From positions 1 to 46,670 of the forward strand of contig CACKLF010000012.1 in NCBI GenBank assembly GCA_902600895.1: 46,670 nt of DNA, read 5' to 3'. Below, one piece after another: positions 29,344 to 42,811 of the stretch. Position 1 is the first letter of the stretch; each line of letters begins with the position of its first letter. The position numbers and the translations under genes were made by a program. Origin of the DNA: an uncultured Alphaproteobacteria bacterium (GTDB lineage: Bacteria; Pseudomonadota; Alphaproteobacteria; Rhodobacterales; Rhodobacteraceae). The notes beneath the pieces are model-generated. The model was not told where the DNA came from. It saw only the letters and a list, made by a program, of their open reading frames with translations, and searched no databases.

Positions 29344-29389
29344 AAAAAGGTCGGAAGATGGGACATATCAACAAAATAATATAAAAAAA
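29305..29389. repeat. 41-bp tandem duplication of the purK 3' end
   Basis: Every base from 29305 to 29348 is identical to the base 41 positions later. The first copy encodes the final purK residues GRKMGHINKII and the stop. The second copy is wholly downstream of the stop and, 41 not being a multiple of three, is out of frame. Both copies end in a run of A, and the second merges with the A-tract of the terminator hairpin. Confidence 0.95.
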
Positions 29390-29414
29390 AGGGAGCTAAA
29401 AGCTCCCTTTTTTT
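29383..29414. terminator. Bidirectional intrinsic terminator shared by purK and groEL
   Basis: The stem GGGAGCT / AGCTCCC (29391-29397 and 29401-29407) has a 3-base loop and is flanked by eight A on the left and seven T on the right. It therefore reads as hairpin plus T-tract on both strands, ending the purEK transcript on plus and the groESL transcript on minus. Confidence 0.9.
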
Positions 29415-29442
29415 GTTTAGTTCATTGAACTACACGGGCTTA

Positions 29443-31110
<1,668 letters not shown>

Positions 31111-31129
31111 CTACTCCTATAAGTTAAAT

Positions 31130-31417
31130 TTATGCTATAATACCTAATATATCGCTTTCTTTCATGATCAACATGTCTTCCCCGTCAATCTTTACTTCAG
31201 TACCGGACCATTTTCCAAAGAGAATTTTATCTCCTTTTTTAACATCCATAGCTATTCTATTCCCAGCTTCATCCCTAGCTCCGGATCCCACAGAAACAAT
31301 TTCTCCTTCTGCTGGCTTCTCCTTAGCTGTATCAGGAATAATAAGTCCGCCAGAGGTTTTTTCGTCGCTTTCTAAACGACGAACTACCACGCGGTCATGC
31401 AAAGGTGTAAATGCCAT
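31130..31417 (-). CDS. groS: Co-chaperonin GroES
   Basis: The 10-kDa lid of the GroEL cage, 95 residues from ATG 31415-31417. [14 protein letters not shown] opens the protein, the mobile loop is [17 protein letters not shown], and [10 protein letters not shown] closes it. The open frame continues upstream to 31474, but that region contains the Shine-Dalgarno AGGAGGA (complement 31424-31430, six bases before the ATG), so the extension is leader. First gene of groESL; a CIRCE operator lies 44 bp upstream. Confidence 0.98.
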   Translation of the reverse strand: MAFTPLHDRVVVRRLESDEKTSGGLIIPDTAKEKPAEGEIVSVGSGARDEAGNRIAMDVKKGDKILFGKWSGTEVKIDGEDMLIMKESDILGIIA

Positions 31418-31460
31418 ATATTTTCCTCCTTTTTTTGGTTTGAGTGGCACAGTATTTTTA

Positions 31461-31487
31461 CTAGCACTTGCCACAATCGAGTGCTAA
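31461..31487 (-). promoter_or_regulatory. CIRCE operator (HrcA binding site) of groESL
   Basis: Read on the minus strand: TTAGCACTC, nine bases, AAGTGCTAG. The left arm is a perfect match to the CIRCE consensus and the right arm matches seven of nine positions, with the exact N9 spacer. CIRCE is bound by the HrcA repressor and relieved at heat shock; hrcA itself is not in this window. Confidence 0.92.
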
Positions 31488-31494
31488 CGGGCGA

Positions 31495-31523
31495 TATGTA
31501 TTGGTCACAGATAGTAAAGTCAA
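31495..31523 (-). promoter_or_regulatory. Candidate groESL promoter
   Basis: TTGACT (31518-31523) lies 17 bases from TACATA (31495-31500) on the minus strand. Transcription would start at or just inside the CIRCE element, the usual arrangement for HrcA control. The -35 is strong, the -10 weak. Confidence 0.5.
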
Positions 31524-31600
31524 CTACTTTTGCAAAAAAAACTTTAAATGAATTAAAAAAAGAGTTAGACCAAGCAATCCTTAATAAATGTTTATCTTTA

Positions 31601-32479
31601 ATGTGTTATATAATTAAAAGTCTGGAAGAAATTTCGTACAATTATTCAATTATTTTTTGTGATGTCTGGGGTTGTATTCATAACGGTGTTAGTGCATTTG
31701 AACAAGCTACTTTTGCCCTAAATAATTTTAAAATGGACAATGGTGTTGTTGTATTGCTTACTAACGCACCCAGACCATCGGCTGCAATCCATAGACAACT
31801 CAACCGTTTAGGTGTTGACACTAACTGTTATGATCTCATCGTCACAGCAGGTGATGCAGCACTACAGTTTGTCACTAATAGTAAAATTGGAGAAAAAATT
31901 TATCATTTGGGCCCAGAAAAAGATAGTTCATTTTTTAATAGCTTGTTCTCATCCCCCGAAAACATTAAATTCTCATTATCTAGTTTTGCTGAAGCCGATC
32001 TAATCATTTGCACAGGGCTTTTTGATGACTCAACAGAGACACCAGACGATTATGAAAAGTTGTTGGAGAAAGCTTATAAAAAAAATCTACCAATGATCTG
32101 TACAAATCCGGACATTCATGTTGATTTTGGAAAAAAAAGAGTTTTCTGTGCTGGTGCAATAGCTTCAGCCTACCAAGATTATGGTGGCAAGGTTCATTGG
32201 TTTGGGAAACCTTACACCTCAATTTATGACTTTGCGGTAAAATCATTAACCGAAAAAAACTTCCAAGTGGTAAAGTCGAAAGTTCTTTGTGTTGGTGATG
32301 GGTTGCGTACGGATATAAAGGGCGCTAATGATCAGGGTCTTGACTCTTTGTTTATAGCGCATGGCTTAGAAAAGCAGTATTTAATTGGTGAAGAGGGGAA
32401 TTTAGATGTGATAAAATTGGAGGAGTTTCTTAAACAAAAAGTAGAAAAACCAAATTTCGTCATTGATTATTTAAAATAG
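31601..32479 (+). CDS. HAD-superfamily class IIA hydrolase-like protein (TIGR01459 type)
   Basis: A 292-residue HAD class IIA protein of the mainly alphaproteobacterial family near ribF. The nucleophile Asp21 is in IIFCDVWGCIHNG (18-30), but the usual second Asp two residues later is Trp, as I recall for this family. LLTNAPRP follows as motif II, FGKPYTSIYDFA is the cap/Lys region, and VLCVGDGLRTDIKGA (motif III/IV) supplies the acidic residues. The function is unknown; a phosphatase role should not be assumed. ATG 31601 is preferred by family length, although no good Shine-Dalgarno precedes it; the frame is open further upstream (ATG 31496), but that region holds the groES promoter. Confidence 0.87.
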   Translation: MCYIIKSLEEISYNYSIIFCDVWGCIHNGVSAFEQATFALNNFKMDNGVVVLLTNAPRPSAAIHRQLNRLGVDTNCYDLIVTAGDAALQFVTNSKIGEKIYHLGPEKDSSFFNSLFSSPENIKFSLSSFAEADLIICTGLFDDSTETPDDYEKLLEKAYKKNLPMICTNPDIHVDFGKKRVFCAGAIASAYQDYGGKVHWFGKPYTSIYDFAVKSLTEKNFQVVKSKVLCVGDGLRTDIKGANDQGLDSLFIAHGLEKQYLIGEEGNLDVIKLEEFLKQKVEKPNFVIDYLK

Positions 32480-32749
32480 TAATGTCATCCGATAATTATA
32501 TTGTTTCAACTAACTTAAAACTGTCACTTTTTGATGCAATCACAAACACATCTCACTCGTTTAGTAATAATCAAAACAACACCTTGCCAAGGGAAGTTAC
32601 CTACTTTAATTATTAGTACCACACTGGTTCACAAAATACTGGTTTAAAATGATGTGGGTAACACCAAGCAGAGTTAAGGACGTATTGACAGTTTATTTTA
32701 AATATCAACTGACTTTATTTCCTAAACACATAGGATCAGTTTTAATACT

Positions 32750-33697
32750 ATGATCGAAGTAATTAAGAATATACCTAGAAATAGCTTGTTTACAAAGGGA
32801 TCAGTAGTAGCAATTGGCAATTTTGATGGAGTTCATCTTGGCCACCAAAGTCTAATTGAAATCATCCGCAGCCAAGCAAGAATAAAAAAAGTGAAATCTG
32901 GTGTATTAGTGTTTGAACCGCACCCAAGGGAGTTTTTTAATAAACAAAAACAAAACTTCAAATTAATGACACCAGATCTGAGACAGCAAAAACTATCTAA
33001 ACTAGATTTAGATTTTGTTATTGAACTACCCTTCAATAATAAGATTGCAAAGATGAGTCCTACACAGTTTGTGGAAATTATTCTGGAAAAAAGCTTTGGT
33101 ATCAAGCATGTAATAATTGGTGAAGACTTCAGATTTGGAAAAAACAGAGAGGGCGATTCTAATATTCTGAAAGAACTATGTAAACCATTCGGTATAACTG
33201 TAGAAATTGTTAAAATAAAAAAGTTTGATGATGTAAACATTTCCTCAACAAATATACGCAATCTCCTCAAGCATGGAAAATTAGAAGCTGCTTACAATCT
33301 ACTCGGGTCTTTTCATCTCATTAGAGGTATTGTTGAAAAAGGTGATCAACGGGGTCGTGATTTAAATTTTCCAACAGCGAATATTGATTTTGGCAATTGT
33401 ATCATTCCTCGCTTCGGCGTTTACGCCAGTCGTGTAAAGATCTTGAGTGACAAAGATGGTATCTTACACAATGGAGCTACTTCTATAGGAACTCGACCAA
33501 CTTTTGGTAATAATAAGCCAAATCTTGAAGTGCATCTTTTTAATTTTGATAGAAATATATACGGATTGGAGATAGAGGTAGAGTTAAATTATTTTATTCG
33601 ACCCGAACTTTCATTCAAGGACACAACGACTTTAATAGAACAAATGAAAAAGGACTGTATGGAAGCAAAAACAATCCTTGGTAGTTTAAAATCTTAA
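32750..33697 (+). CDS. ribF: Bifunctional riboflavin kinase / FAD synthetase
   Basis: Makes FMN from riboflavin and then FAD. The 315-residue protein has the N-terminal nucleotidyltransferase domain with AIGNFDGVHLGHQSL (21-35), VFEPHPREFF and VIGEDFRFGKNREG, then the ISSTNIRNLL link, and the C-terminal riboflavin kinase domain with GRDLNFPTANI and NGATSIGTRPTFG. All expected motifs are present. ATG start; AGGA is 14 bases upstream, so translation may initiate inefficiently. It follows the HAD gene after the largest gap in the window (270 bp). Confidence 0.95.
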   Translation: MIEVIKNIPRNSLFTKGSVVAIGNFDGVHLGHQSLIEIIRSQARIKKVKSGVLVFEPHPREFFNKQKQNFKLMTPDLRQQKLSKLDLDFVIELPFNNKIAKMSPTQFVEIILEKSFGIKHVIIGEDFRFGKNREGDSNILKELCKPFGITVEIVKIKKFDDVNISSTNIRNLLKHGKLEAAYNLLGSFHLIRGIVEKGDQRGRDLNFPTANIDFGNCIIPRFGVYASRVKILSDKDGILHNGATSIGTRPTFGNNKPNLEVHLFNFDRNIYGLEIEVELNYFIRPELSFKDTTTLIEQMKKDCMEAKTILGSLKS

Positions 33698-33766
33698 TAG
33701 CTTAAAATTGGACTAAGTTTGAACTATACCTTTTTCTTATCAGATGTTAGAACTATTTATTTTTAT

Positions 33767-33770
33767 GGAG
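33767..33770 (+). promoter_or_regulatory. Shine-Dalgarno that fixes the prs TTG start
   Basis: GGAG seven bases upstream of TTG 33778-33780. No in-frame ATG lies between the preceding stop and the conserved KLISGNSN segment, so this site decides the start. Confidence 0.75.
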
Positions 33771-33777
33771 CAATTAC

Positions 33778-34809
33778 TTGATTAATTCTACAGATCCAAA
33801 GCTGATATCTGGAAACTCAAATTTCCCGCTTGCAACAAGCATTGCCAAAAGAATGAGTATGCACCGGGGTAAACCAATTGAGTTGGTGAAGGCTAGGGTT
33901 GAAAGATTCAACGATCAAGAAATTTTTGTGGAGGTATACGAAAATGTAAGAGGTGAAGACATGTTTATAATACAGTCAACATCTCGACCCGCCAACGACA
34001 ATCTAATGGAACTTTTAATTATTTCAGATGCTCTCCGAAGATCTAGTGCAATGCGCATTACTGCAGTTATTCCTTATTTTGGGTATGCCCGTCAAGACAG
34101 ACGAACTAAAGCCAGAACACCAATTAGTGCAAAATTAATTGCAAATTTGCTTACCCAGGCTGGAATTGAAAGAATATTAACACTTGATTTACACGCTGCT
34201 CAGATACAGGGATTTTTTGACATTCCCGTCGATAATTTGTCCATTTATCCAGTTTTTGCTCTTGATGTGAAACATAACTTTAAATCTCCAGAAAAAATAA
34301 TGGTTGTATCGCCTGATGTTGGAGGAGTTTCAAGAGCAAGAGAACTGGCAGAAAGAATAAATGCAGATCTTGCAATTGTAGACAAGAGACGTTCTTCACC
34401 AGGTGAAATTAACTCAATGACAATAATAGGAAATGTCAAAGACAGAGTTTGTATTTTGGTTGACGACATAGTGGATACTGCAGGAACGTTAATTAAAGCC
34501 ACCAATCTTTTGTTGGAAAATGGGGCACAAGAGGTGCATTCATATATTACTCACTCAGTTTTATCTGGAGATGCTTTGAAGAATATTCAAACCTCCGAAA
34601 TGAAAAGTCTGGTTGTGTCAGACTCTATACAGGAGACGGAGGCCGCCAAAAAATGTAAAAAAATAAGAATTGTTCCGGTTGCTCCATTAATTGCTCAGGC
34701 TATGTTGAACATCTCCCAAAAAAGTTCAGTATCTTCTCTTTTTAAAAGTGAGACTCTTGAACCAATATATGAAGCATATTATCCGATCAAATTTGATCAG
34801 ATTAAGTAG
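33778..34809 (+). CDS. prs: Ribose-phosphate pyrophosphokinase (PRPP synthetase)
   Basis: Transfers pyrophosphate from ATP to ribose 5-phosphate, giving PRPP for purine, pyrimidine, histidine and tryptophan synthesis. The 343-residue protein has [16 protein letters not shown] at the start, FGYARQDRR for [14 protein letters not shown] (metal and substrate), [14 protein letters not shown], and the PRPP loop [14 protein letters not shown] start. Slightly longer at the C-terminus than the typical 310-320 residues. The 3' end overlaps the converging MFS gene by 8 bp. Confidence 0.96.
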   Translation: MINSTDPKLISGNSNFPLATSIAKRMSMHRGKPIELVKARVERFNDQEIFVEVYENVRGEDMFIIQSTSRPANDNLMELLIISDALRRSSAMRITAVIPYFGYARQDRRTKARTPISAKLIANLLTQAGIERILTLDLHAAQIQGFFDIPVDNLSIYPVFALDVKHNFKSPEKIMVVSPDVGGVSRARELAERINADLAIVDKRRSSPGEINSMTIIGNVKDRVCILVDDIVDTAGTLIKATNLLLENGAQEVHSYITHSVLSGDALKNIQTSEMKSLVVSDSIQETEAAKKCKKIRIVPVAPLIAQAMLNISQKSSVSSLFKSETLEPIYEAYYPIKFDQIK

Positions 34810-36022
34810 CTTTCATCTTTCTCATTAATGGAAATAAAGCTAATAGCAATAGAAAGGCTGCAAAAATGAATGGCATGCCTGGAACAAAGGGTAAGTTATT
34901 CTGACTGTTTGAGAATGTCCGAAAAATGTATGTCATTATCAGAGGACTTAAAAAAGTAGTAACGCCTCGTATACTAAACAAAATTCCCTGTAACTCTCCT
35001 TGCTTGCTAATATCCACCTGATTTGATAGGTAGCTTTTAATTGTAGGATCAAATATTTCAGACAAAGCAGCTAAAGGTATTAAGGCGAAAACTAACCAAG
35101 CTGATGATATAAAGCCAAAACCCAGAAGCGCAATAACTCCAACTAAGAGACAAAAGAATATAAGATTCCTCGGTTTTGTTTCAGCTATTCTTTTGTGCCT
35201 AATTAACAAACCTTGTACAAAAGCTATCCCAACCCCATAAGCTGCAAGAGACACACCAATCATTGAGGTTGTCCAAGAGAAGTTAGCTTTTGCCCAAAAA
35301 CTCCAAATAGATGGATACACCCAGTTACCAATTTGTACGAGAAATATACTGAAAAAAATTATTCTCAAATCTACATTGGCGAAAATTCTGGCTAAAGACA
35401 GAAATGGGTTCAAATCTTTCCACTTAATTTTCCGTCGTTTAGATTCTTGCAATGACTCTGGTAAAACAAAAAATCCAAATAGAAAATTTATCCCTGCCAA
35501 TATTGCAGACATAAAGAATGGAGCTCTAGGAGATATTTCACCTAGCAATCCACCAATCAAAGGCCCAAAAACAAAACCTAAGCCAAAAGCCGCTCCTATA
35601 AGTCCAAAATTCTTGGCCTTTTCTTTTTTTGATGATACATCGGCCAAATACGCAGTAGCAGTAGGTATTGTTGACCCAGTTAATCCAGCTATAATCTTAC
35701 CTATGAATAATATCCAAATGGCATTTGCAACGCCAAGGATGATATAATCGATACACATTGCGAAAAGCGCTAGTAAAATAATGCGCCTCCTCCCAAATGC
35801 ATCTGAAATAGTACCTACTATTGGGGAGAACAGAAACTGCATACAGGCGTATGATGCTGATAATAAGCCAGCCCAAAAAGCTGCATCAGCAATATTCTTA
35901 AAGCCTAGATCAAATAACAGATCAGGCATTATTGGAAATATAATTCCTATACCTATTGTATCTAAAGCAACTGTACAAAATATAAAAACTAAAGCATTCT
36001 TGCTCCGAGTTTTTTTTATCAT
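34802..36022 (-). CDS. MFS transporter, TetA-like drug/H+ antiporter
   Basis: A 406-residue inner-membrane protein with about 12 hydrophobic segments. The MFS motif between helices 2 and 3 reads [14 protein letters not shown], and [18 protein letters not shown] in helix 1 is characteristic of the TetA/TCR group of 12-helix proton antiporters. Chromosomal members of this group often do not confer tetracycline resistance, so the exported substrate is unknown; base composition matches the neighbours, giving no sign of recent transfer. ATG start. It lies 50 bp downstream of atpC on the same strand and overlaps prs at its 3' end. Confidence 0.9.
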   Translation of the reverse strand: MIKKTRSKNALVFIFCTVALDTIGIGIIFPIMPDLLFDLGFKNIADAAFWAGLLSASYACMQFLFSPIVGTISDAFGRRRIILLALFAMCIDYIILGVANAIWILFIGKIIAGLTGSTIPTATAYLADVSSKKEKAKNFGLIGAAFGLGFVFGPLIGGLLGEISPRAPFFMSAILAGINFLFGFFVLPESLQESKRRKIKWKDLNPFLSLARIFANVDLRIIFFSIFLVQIGNWVYPSIWSFWAKANFSWTTSMIGVSLAAYGVGIAFVQGLLIRHKRIAETKPRNLIFFCLLVGVIALLGFGFISSAWLVFALIPLAALSEIFDPTIKSYLSNQVDISKQGELQGILFSIRGVTTFLSPLIMTYIFRTFSNSQNNLPFVPGMPFIFAAFLLLLALFPLMRKMKAT

Positions 36023-36072
36023 TTTAAATCCGATAATATTTCAATAGCCTGAGAGCTTTACTTCAATTGAGG

Positions 36073-36456
36073 CTACACTAAACTTCTTAAGTCTGATACC
36101 TGTTTTTGAATTTTATCTTTTATACTTCCCTCAGCTTCCATTATTTTTTTCTCTAGCAAAGAAATTTCCTCTTTTATACTATCAATATTCAATTCAGACT
36201 TTTTCAAAGCTTTTTCAGCTAAAATAATGAGTCCTTGGTCACTAACTTCTGCAAATCCACTTTGAACAAAATATTCAGTTGTTTCACCAGATGAGAATAT
36301 CCTAAGTATGCCCGCCCTTAATGAACTAAGATATGCAGCATGGCTGGCAAGCACAGTAAAGTCTCCCTCAAAACCGGGAACTAATATAGAATCAGCTTCT
36401 CCAGAGGCTATCTTTTTTTCGGGAGACACTAGTTCAAATTTTATTTTATCAACCAT
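36073..36456 (-). CDS. atpC: ATP synthase F1 epsilon subunit
   Basis: The epsilon subunit of the F1 rotor stalk, 127 residues. The N-terminal beta-sandwich shows KIFELVSPEKKIASGEA-like text (FELVSPEKKIASGEA), followed by VPGFEGDFTVLASHA and the C-terminal helical hairpin rich in Glu and Lys (about 90-127). Regulates rotation and ATP hydrolysis in family members. ATG start 4 bp after the atpD stop. Last gene of atpHAGDC. Confidence 0.95.
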   Translation of the reverse strand: MVDKIKFELVSPEKKIASGEADSILVPGFEGDFTVLASHAAYLSSLRAGILRIFSSGETTEYFVQSGFAEVSDQGLIILAEKALKKSELNIDSIKEEISLLEKKIMEAEGSIKDKIQKQVSDLRSLV

Positions 36457-36460
36457 TTAG

Positions 36461-38774
<2,314 letters not shown>

Positions 38775-38796
38775 TTCGTTTACCGACCTTCATTTC

Positions 38797-40338
38797 CTAC
38801 AAATTAAACCCTGAAGCAAAACTATCAATTGCCGCCTTAATGCTGTCTTCAAGTTCTCCACTAACTTTTCGGTCATTTTCAGTTATGTCGGTAAGCAGCT
38901 CCGAGTATTTAGACCTCAAGTGGGTGATCAAACCGCGTTCAAAGCTCCCAACATTTTTTAATTCAACCTTATCAAGGTATCCGTTTGTACCAGCATATAT
39001 GATTATAACCTGTTCAGCATTTGTGAGGGGAGAGTATTGTGCCTGCTTTAATAGTTCTGTAAGTCTCTCACCTCGATTTAGTAATGCTTGAGTAGAGGCA
39101 TCTAAATCCGAACCAAATTGAGCAAAAGCTGCCATTTCCCTGTATTGTGCAAGTTCTAACTTCACAGAGCCTGCAACGGATTTCATAGCTGAGGTTTGAG
39201 CCGATGAGCCAACCCTGGATACTGACAAACCTGTATTAACAGCTGGTCTTATACCCGCATTAAACAATTCAGTCTCGAGAAAAATTTGGCCATCTGTGAT
39301 AGATATCACATTGGTTGGAATAAAAGCTGATACATCACCACCCTGAGTTTCGATTATGGGTAATGCAGTTAACGATCCTGCTCCACTATCCTCATTCAAC
39401 TTGGAGGATCGCTCCAACAAACGCGAATGAAGATAAAAAACATCTCCAGGATAAGCTTCTCTGCCTGGAGGTCTTCTCAATAGTAATGACATCTGGCGAT
39501 AGGCTACTGCTTGTTTTGAAAGATCATCATAAATAATCAGTGCGTGTTTACCATTATCCCTAAAATGCTCAGCCATTGAAGTTGCTGAATATGGCGCTAA
39601 AAATTGCATCGGTGCTGGCTCTGACGCGGTAGCAGCAACCACTATGGAATATTCCATAGCACCAGTTTCCTCAAGTTTTTTCACTAGCTGTGCAACCGAT
39701 GACCTTTTTTGTCCAATAGCAACATATACACAATAAAGTTTTTTGCTTTCATCGGAACCAGCAGCATCATTATAGGATTTTTGGTTAAGAATAGCATCCA
39801 ATGCAATTGCGGTTTTCCCGGTCTGCCTGTCACCAATAATTAACTCACGCTGTCCTCGCCCAATAGGAATTAGAGAGTCTACAGACTTAAGACCAGTCGC
39901 CATCGGCTCATGAACTGATTTTCTCGGAATAATCCCTGGAGCTTTTACATCTGCAACCAACCTCGTTTTTGATTTTATCGCACCTTTACCATCTATAGGA
40001 TTTCCAAGTCCGTCAACAACTCGCCCCAAAAGTTCTTCTCCTACAGGAACATCAACGATCGAGTCAGTTCTCTTAACCGGATCACCCTCCTTGATGTCTC
40101 TGTCTGACCCAAAAATAACTACTCCCACATTATCAGATTCCAAGTTCAACGCCATACCCCTGACCTCACCAGGAAACTCAACCATTTCCCCAGCCTGAAC
40201 ATTATCTAGACCGTAAACGCGTGCAATACCATCACCGACTGATAGCACCTGCCCTACTTCCGTAATTTCAGATTCTTTGCCAAAGTTCTTAATTTCTTGC
40301 TTCAATATTGCAGAAATTTCAGCCGCCTGAACTGTCAT
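38797..40338 (-). CDS. atpA: ATP synthase F1 alpha subunit
   Basis: Non-catalytic nucleotide-binding alpha subunit, 513 residues. The P-loop is [14 protein letters not shown], followed by the typical [32 protein letters not shown] and the C-terminal [13 protein letters not shown] segment. ATG start; the start codon overlaps the atpH stop by 4 bp (ATGA), indicating coupled translation. Confidence 0.99.
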   Translation of the reverse strand: MTVQAAEISAILKQEIKNFGKESEITEVGQVLSVGDGIARVYGLDNVQAGEMVEFPGEVRGMALNLESDNVGVVIFGSDRDIKEGDPVKRTDSIVDVPVGEELLGRVVDGLGNPIDGKGAIKSKTRLVADVKAPGIIPRKSVHEPMATGLKSVDSLIPIGRGQRELIIGDRQTGKTAIALDAILNQKSYNDAAGSDESKKLYCVYVAIGQKRSSVAQLVKKLEETGAMEYSIVVAATASEPAPMQFLAPYSATSMAEHFRDNGKHALIIYDDLSKQAVAYRQMSLLLRRPPGREAYPGDVFYLHSRLLERSSKLNEDSGAGSLTALPIIETQGGDVSAFIPTNVISITDGQIFLETELFNAGIRPAVNTGLSVSRVGSSAQTSAMKSVAGSVKLELAQYREMAAFAQFGSDLDASTQALLNRGERLTELLKQAQYSPLTNAEQVIIIYAGTNGYLDKVELKNVGSFERGLITHLRSKYSELLTDITENDRKVSGELEDSIKAAIDSFASGFNL

Positions 40339-40895
40339 ATGCCTACCTCTTTCATTTTATTTTCAACATTAATTAACTGTGATTTTATAGATGAGTCAAT
40401 CAAACTTGAACCCACTTTAATAACCATTCCACCTATTAGGGTTGAATCCTCATTTGTTTTCAGAATAACTTTATTATTTGTTTGTTCTTCAAAAACCTTC
40501 CTTATTTTATTTTCCTGATGCTCAGTAAGCTTACAACTGCTAGTTACAGATACCTTTACCTCGCCACGATAATTAGATGCCAACATTTCAAACCTCTCTG
40601 CCATACTTTTGAACGCAAATAGCCTTCTTTTCGAAGCCATTAAGCACAGTGTATCTGTAGTGAGATTTTCCAACGCCAGCTTCTTCCCTAGGACTTTCAA
40701 TACGTCTATTTGCTGTTTTCGAGAAAAGATGGCTGAGTGTACAAACTTATGGAAATCATGATTTTCTTCTAAAATTAACATAATTAATTTTAAATTTGCC
40801 TCTACTTTCTTTAAACAATCTTTCTCTTGGGCTAACTCAAAAATAGCACTTGCATATCTTGCAGCTGCAGCGTGTGTTAAGGTTTTGGCGCTCAA
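40335..40895 (-). CDS. atpH: ATP synthase F1 delta subunit
   Basis: The delta subunit, 186 residues, linking F1 to the peripheral stalk. [17 protein letters not shown] opens the protein, the central helices carry [17 protein letters not shown], and the C-terminus contains [21 protein letters not shown], all typical. The start is TTG (40893-40895) with GAGG (complement 40903-40906) seven bases upstream. First gene of the F1 operon; as in Rhodobacter-type genomes no F0 genes are attached. Confidence 0.95.
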   Translation of the reverse strand: MSAKTLTHAAAARYASAIFELAQEKDCLKKVEANLKLIMLILEENHDFHKFVHSAIFSRKQQIDVLKVLGKKLALENLTTDTLCLMASKRRLFAFKSMAERFEMLASNYRGEVKVSVTSSCKLTEHQENKIRKVFEEQTNNKVILKTNEDSTLIGGMVIKVGSSLIDSSIKSQLINVENKMKEVGI

Positions 40896-40960
40896 AAGAC
40901 AACCTCATTTAATTTTTCTTAAACAGTAGTTTTTAAAAGTTACAATTATGTACTCGGAAC

Positions 40961-40989
40961 TCAATATCAGAGCACAACGTTTCTTGCAA
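40961..40989 (-). promoter_or_regulatory. Candidate promoter of atpHAGDC
   Basis: On the minus strand TTGCAA (40984-40989) and TATTGA (40961-40966) are 17 bases apart, about 65 bp before the atpH start. The -10 is a poor match and the 194-bp gap is AT-rich, so this is tentative. Confidence 0.3.
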
Positions 40990-41089
40990 GACATCGTACA
41001 AGATTTTATGATATTATACTAACATGAAATTTAAGAATTTCTGGGAAGTTTAGGGGAAAAAGTCCAAATTAAAGGAAAACCTGTAATCA

Positions 41090-41848
41090 TTATGCCCACT
41101 GCTTTACTCTTGGTGTATTCGCGACTCTAGTAGGCTTTAAAATTTTATTTACCCTGAAAGAAAAATAATGTTCACGCAGCTTCTGTGGTGCAAAAAGAAC
41201 TTTTGAAGCTCGTATGGCAATGACTCCTGAAAATACTTCTACCTTAGCTATGTTCAACAGATGATTAATTATTTTGGTTGTATTAATAGAGAGGTTATTA
41301 GAGACTGGGAACCCTTTCAATGTTAATACACTTTCATTGATTTCAAACTGTGTTTGGAGTAACAGATTCTCAATCTGGTTGATGCTGTAAGGCCTGCCAT
41401 AACCAAAAGGAGTTTTATCACTACGGGCCCAGAAACCAGTTCTGTTAGCAACAAAAATTAACATTACCCCGTTAGGTTTTAATATTCTCCAAATTTCTGA
41501 CATCATTCTATGCGGGTTTAAAGACATTTCTAATCCATGCAGAACTAGAACTCTATCTACTGATTCGGTCTCAATAGGCCAATATCCCTCATCAATTAAC
41601 AAGTTTATGTTTTTTTTTGAGTCGGGCCAAGCTACGGAGCCTTGTAGCCGAGGCATCAATGAAATAGTGGAAACACATTTATCCAAATATTTACCTAGTA
41701 GCGGGAGGGTGAATCCGAAGCCCACAAGCATTTCGCTCTTTTCACAATTAAACAAATGCGTTACTGTTTCCATCAATGTATGAGCAGTACGATTTCCCAG
41801 GCTCGTACCAAAGTAAAAATTAGTGAGGTCCTCTATATCAAAATACAT
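41090..41848 (-). CDS. Class I SAM-dependent methyltransferase-like protein
   Basis: A 252-residue protein with a methyltransferase type 11 layout. The glycine loop is degenerate (MLVGFGFTLPLLGKYL), the acidic post-motif region reads PIETESVDRVLVLHGLEM, and the fourth motif EIWRILKPNGVMLIFVANR is well conserved. Substrate unknown. It is divergent from gloB, an arrangement I associate with other Rhodobacterales. ATG start. Confidence 0.8.
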   Translation of the reverse strand: MYFDIEDLTNFYFGTSLGNRTAHTLMETVTHLFNCEKSEMLVGFGFTLPLLGKYLDKCVSTISLMPRLQGSVAWPDSKKNINLLIDEGYWPIETESVDRVLVLHGLEMSLNPHRMMSEIWRILKPNGVMLIFVANRTGFWARSDKTPFGYGRPYSINQIENLLLQTQFEINESVLTLKGFPVSNNLSINTTKIINHLLNIAKVEVFSGVIAIRASKVLFAPQKLREHYFSFRVNKILKPTRVANTPRVKQWA

Positions 41849-41910
41849 AAAATCCTCTTTCGATATAATCTCAAGATATACTAAAATTAAATGATCAAAA
41901 AGGAAAAAAA

Positions 41911-42678
41911 TTGAATTATAAAGTAGAAACCATACCTTGTTTGTCAGACAACTACGCTTTTCTAGTTACAAATTCTAAAAATAAGAAATCAATCCTTGTA
42001 GATGCTCCGGAACCTGAGCCCATCAAGCACTTTCTTAGATCTAAGAGTATAACTCTCGAATATATTTTTCTGACACACCACCATGATGACCATATCCAAG
42101 GTGTTTCAGATTTAGTTAACGATTATAATTGTAAGGTCGTTGGTGCCTTGGCCGATGAATATAGACTTCCAAAATTGGATATGCATGTGAAAGGAAATGA
42201 CCAAATTCATATTTTAGATTTAGATTTTGAAGTCTTTGAGGTGCCCGGTCATACCATAGGACATATCGCATTCTATTGTGAAAAAATTGGAGTATTATTC
42301 TCTGGTGACAGTCTTATGGCTCTGGGGTGTGGGCGCCTTTTCGAAGGGACACCAGCTCATATGTGGAATAGTTTAAATTCCCTCATGTCACTTCCGTTAT
42401 CCACTAAAATATACTCCGGCCATGAATACACTATTAACAATGCACGTTTTTGCTTATCAATAGAGCCAGATAATTTAAAGCTCAGAGATAGAATGGAAAA
42501 AATTGAACTTATGAGGTCAAAAAATATCCCTACCATCCCAAGTTTGCTAGCTGATGAACTTGAAACAAACACTTTTCTTAGAGCTGGCAAAGAAGATATA
42601 AAGAAATCGATTGGCTTAGCCGGTTCTAATGATCTTGAGTGTTTTACGAAAATTCGAAAACTAAAAGATTCATTTTAA
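41911..42678 (+). CDS. gloB: Hydroxyacylglutathione hydrolase (glyoxalase II)
   Basis: Metallo-beta-lactamase fold enzyme of 255 residues that hydrolyses S-lactoylglutathione to lactate and glutathione, completing methylglyoxal detoxification. The binuclear site is intact: THHHDDH (55-61) with His56, His58, Asp60, His61, then VPGHTIGH (histidine), FSGDSLMALGCGR (bridging Asp) and YSGHEYT (histidine). The start is TTG at 41911 with AAGGA six bases upstream, and the usual family N-terminus follows. Upstream neighbour is the divergent methyltransferase. Confidence 0.95.
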   Translation: MNYKVETIPCLSDNYAFLVTNSKNKKSILVDAPEPEPIKHFLRSKSITLEYIFLTHHHDDHIQGVSDLVNDYNCKVVGALADEYRLPKLDMHVKGNDQIHILDLDFEVFEVPGHTIGHIAFYCEKIGVLFSGDSLMALGCGRLFEGTPAHMWNSLNSLMSLPLSTKIYSGHEYTINNARFCLSIEPDNLKLRDRMEKIELMRSKNIPTIPSLLADELETNTFLRAGKEDIKKSIGLAGSNDLECFTKIRKLKDSF

Positions 42679-42811
42679 AAAAATAAAGGTAAGAACAAAA
42701 ATGTTGAAAAAACAAGATTATAAATATTTAATACATCGAGCCCTTTCAAAAGATAAATTGCAACATATGTAAAGAGTAACTTTTTGTAGATTAACAGAAA
42801 AAGAAAAACTT

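Noticed and set aside
34785-34798. Perfect palindrome GATCAAATTTGATC in prs
   Set aside because: It lies inside the last prs codons, is AT-rich and has no T-tract; more likely chance than an operator or terminator.
34802-36022. Tetracycline-resistance determinant gained by transfer
   Set aside because: The MFS gene has the same composition as its neighbours and lacks repressor or mobile-element context, so a chromosomal exporter of unknown substrate is likelier.
36023-36072. Possible terminator between atpC and the MFS gene (TAGCCT / AGGCTA arms)
   Set aside because: The stem is short, the loop is about 19 bases, and no T-run follows on the minus strand.
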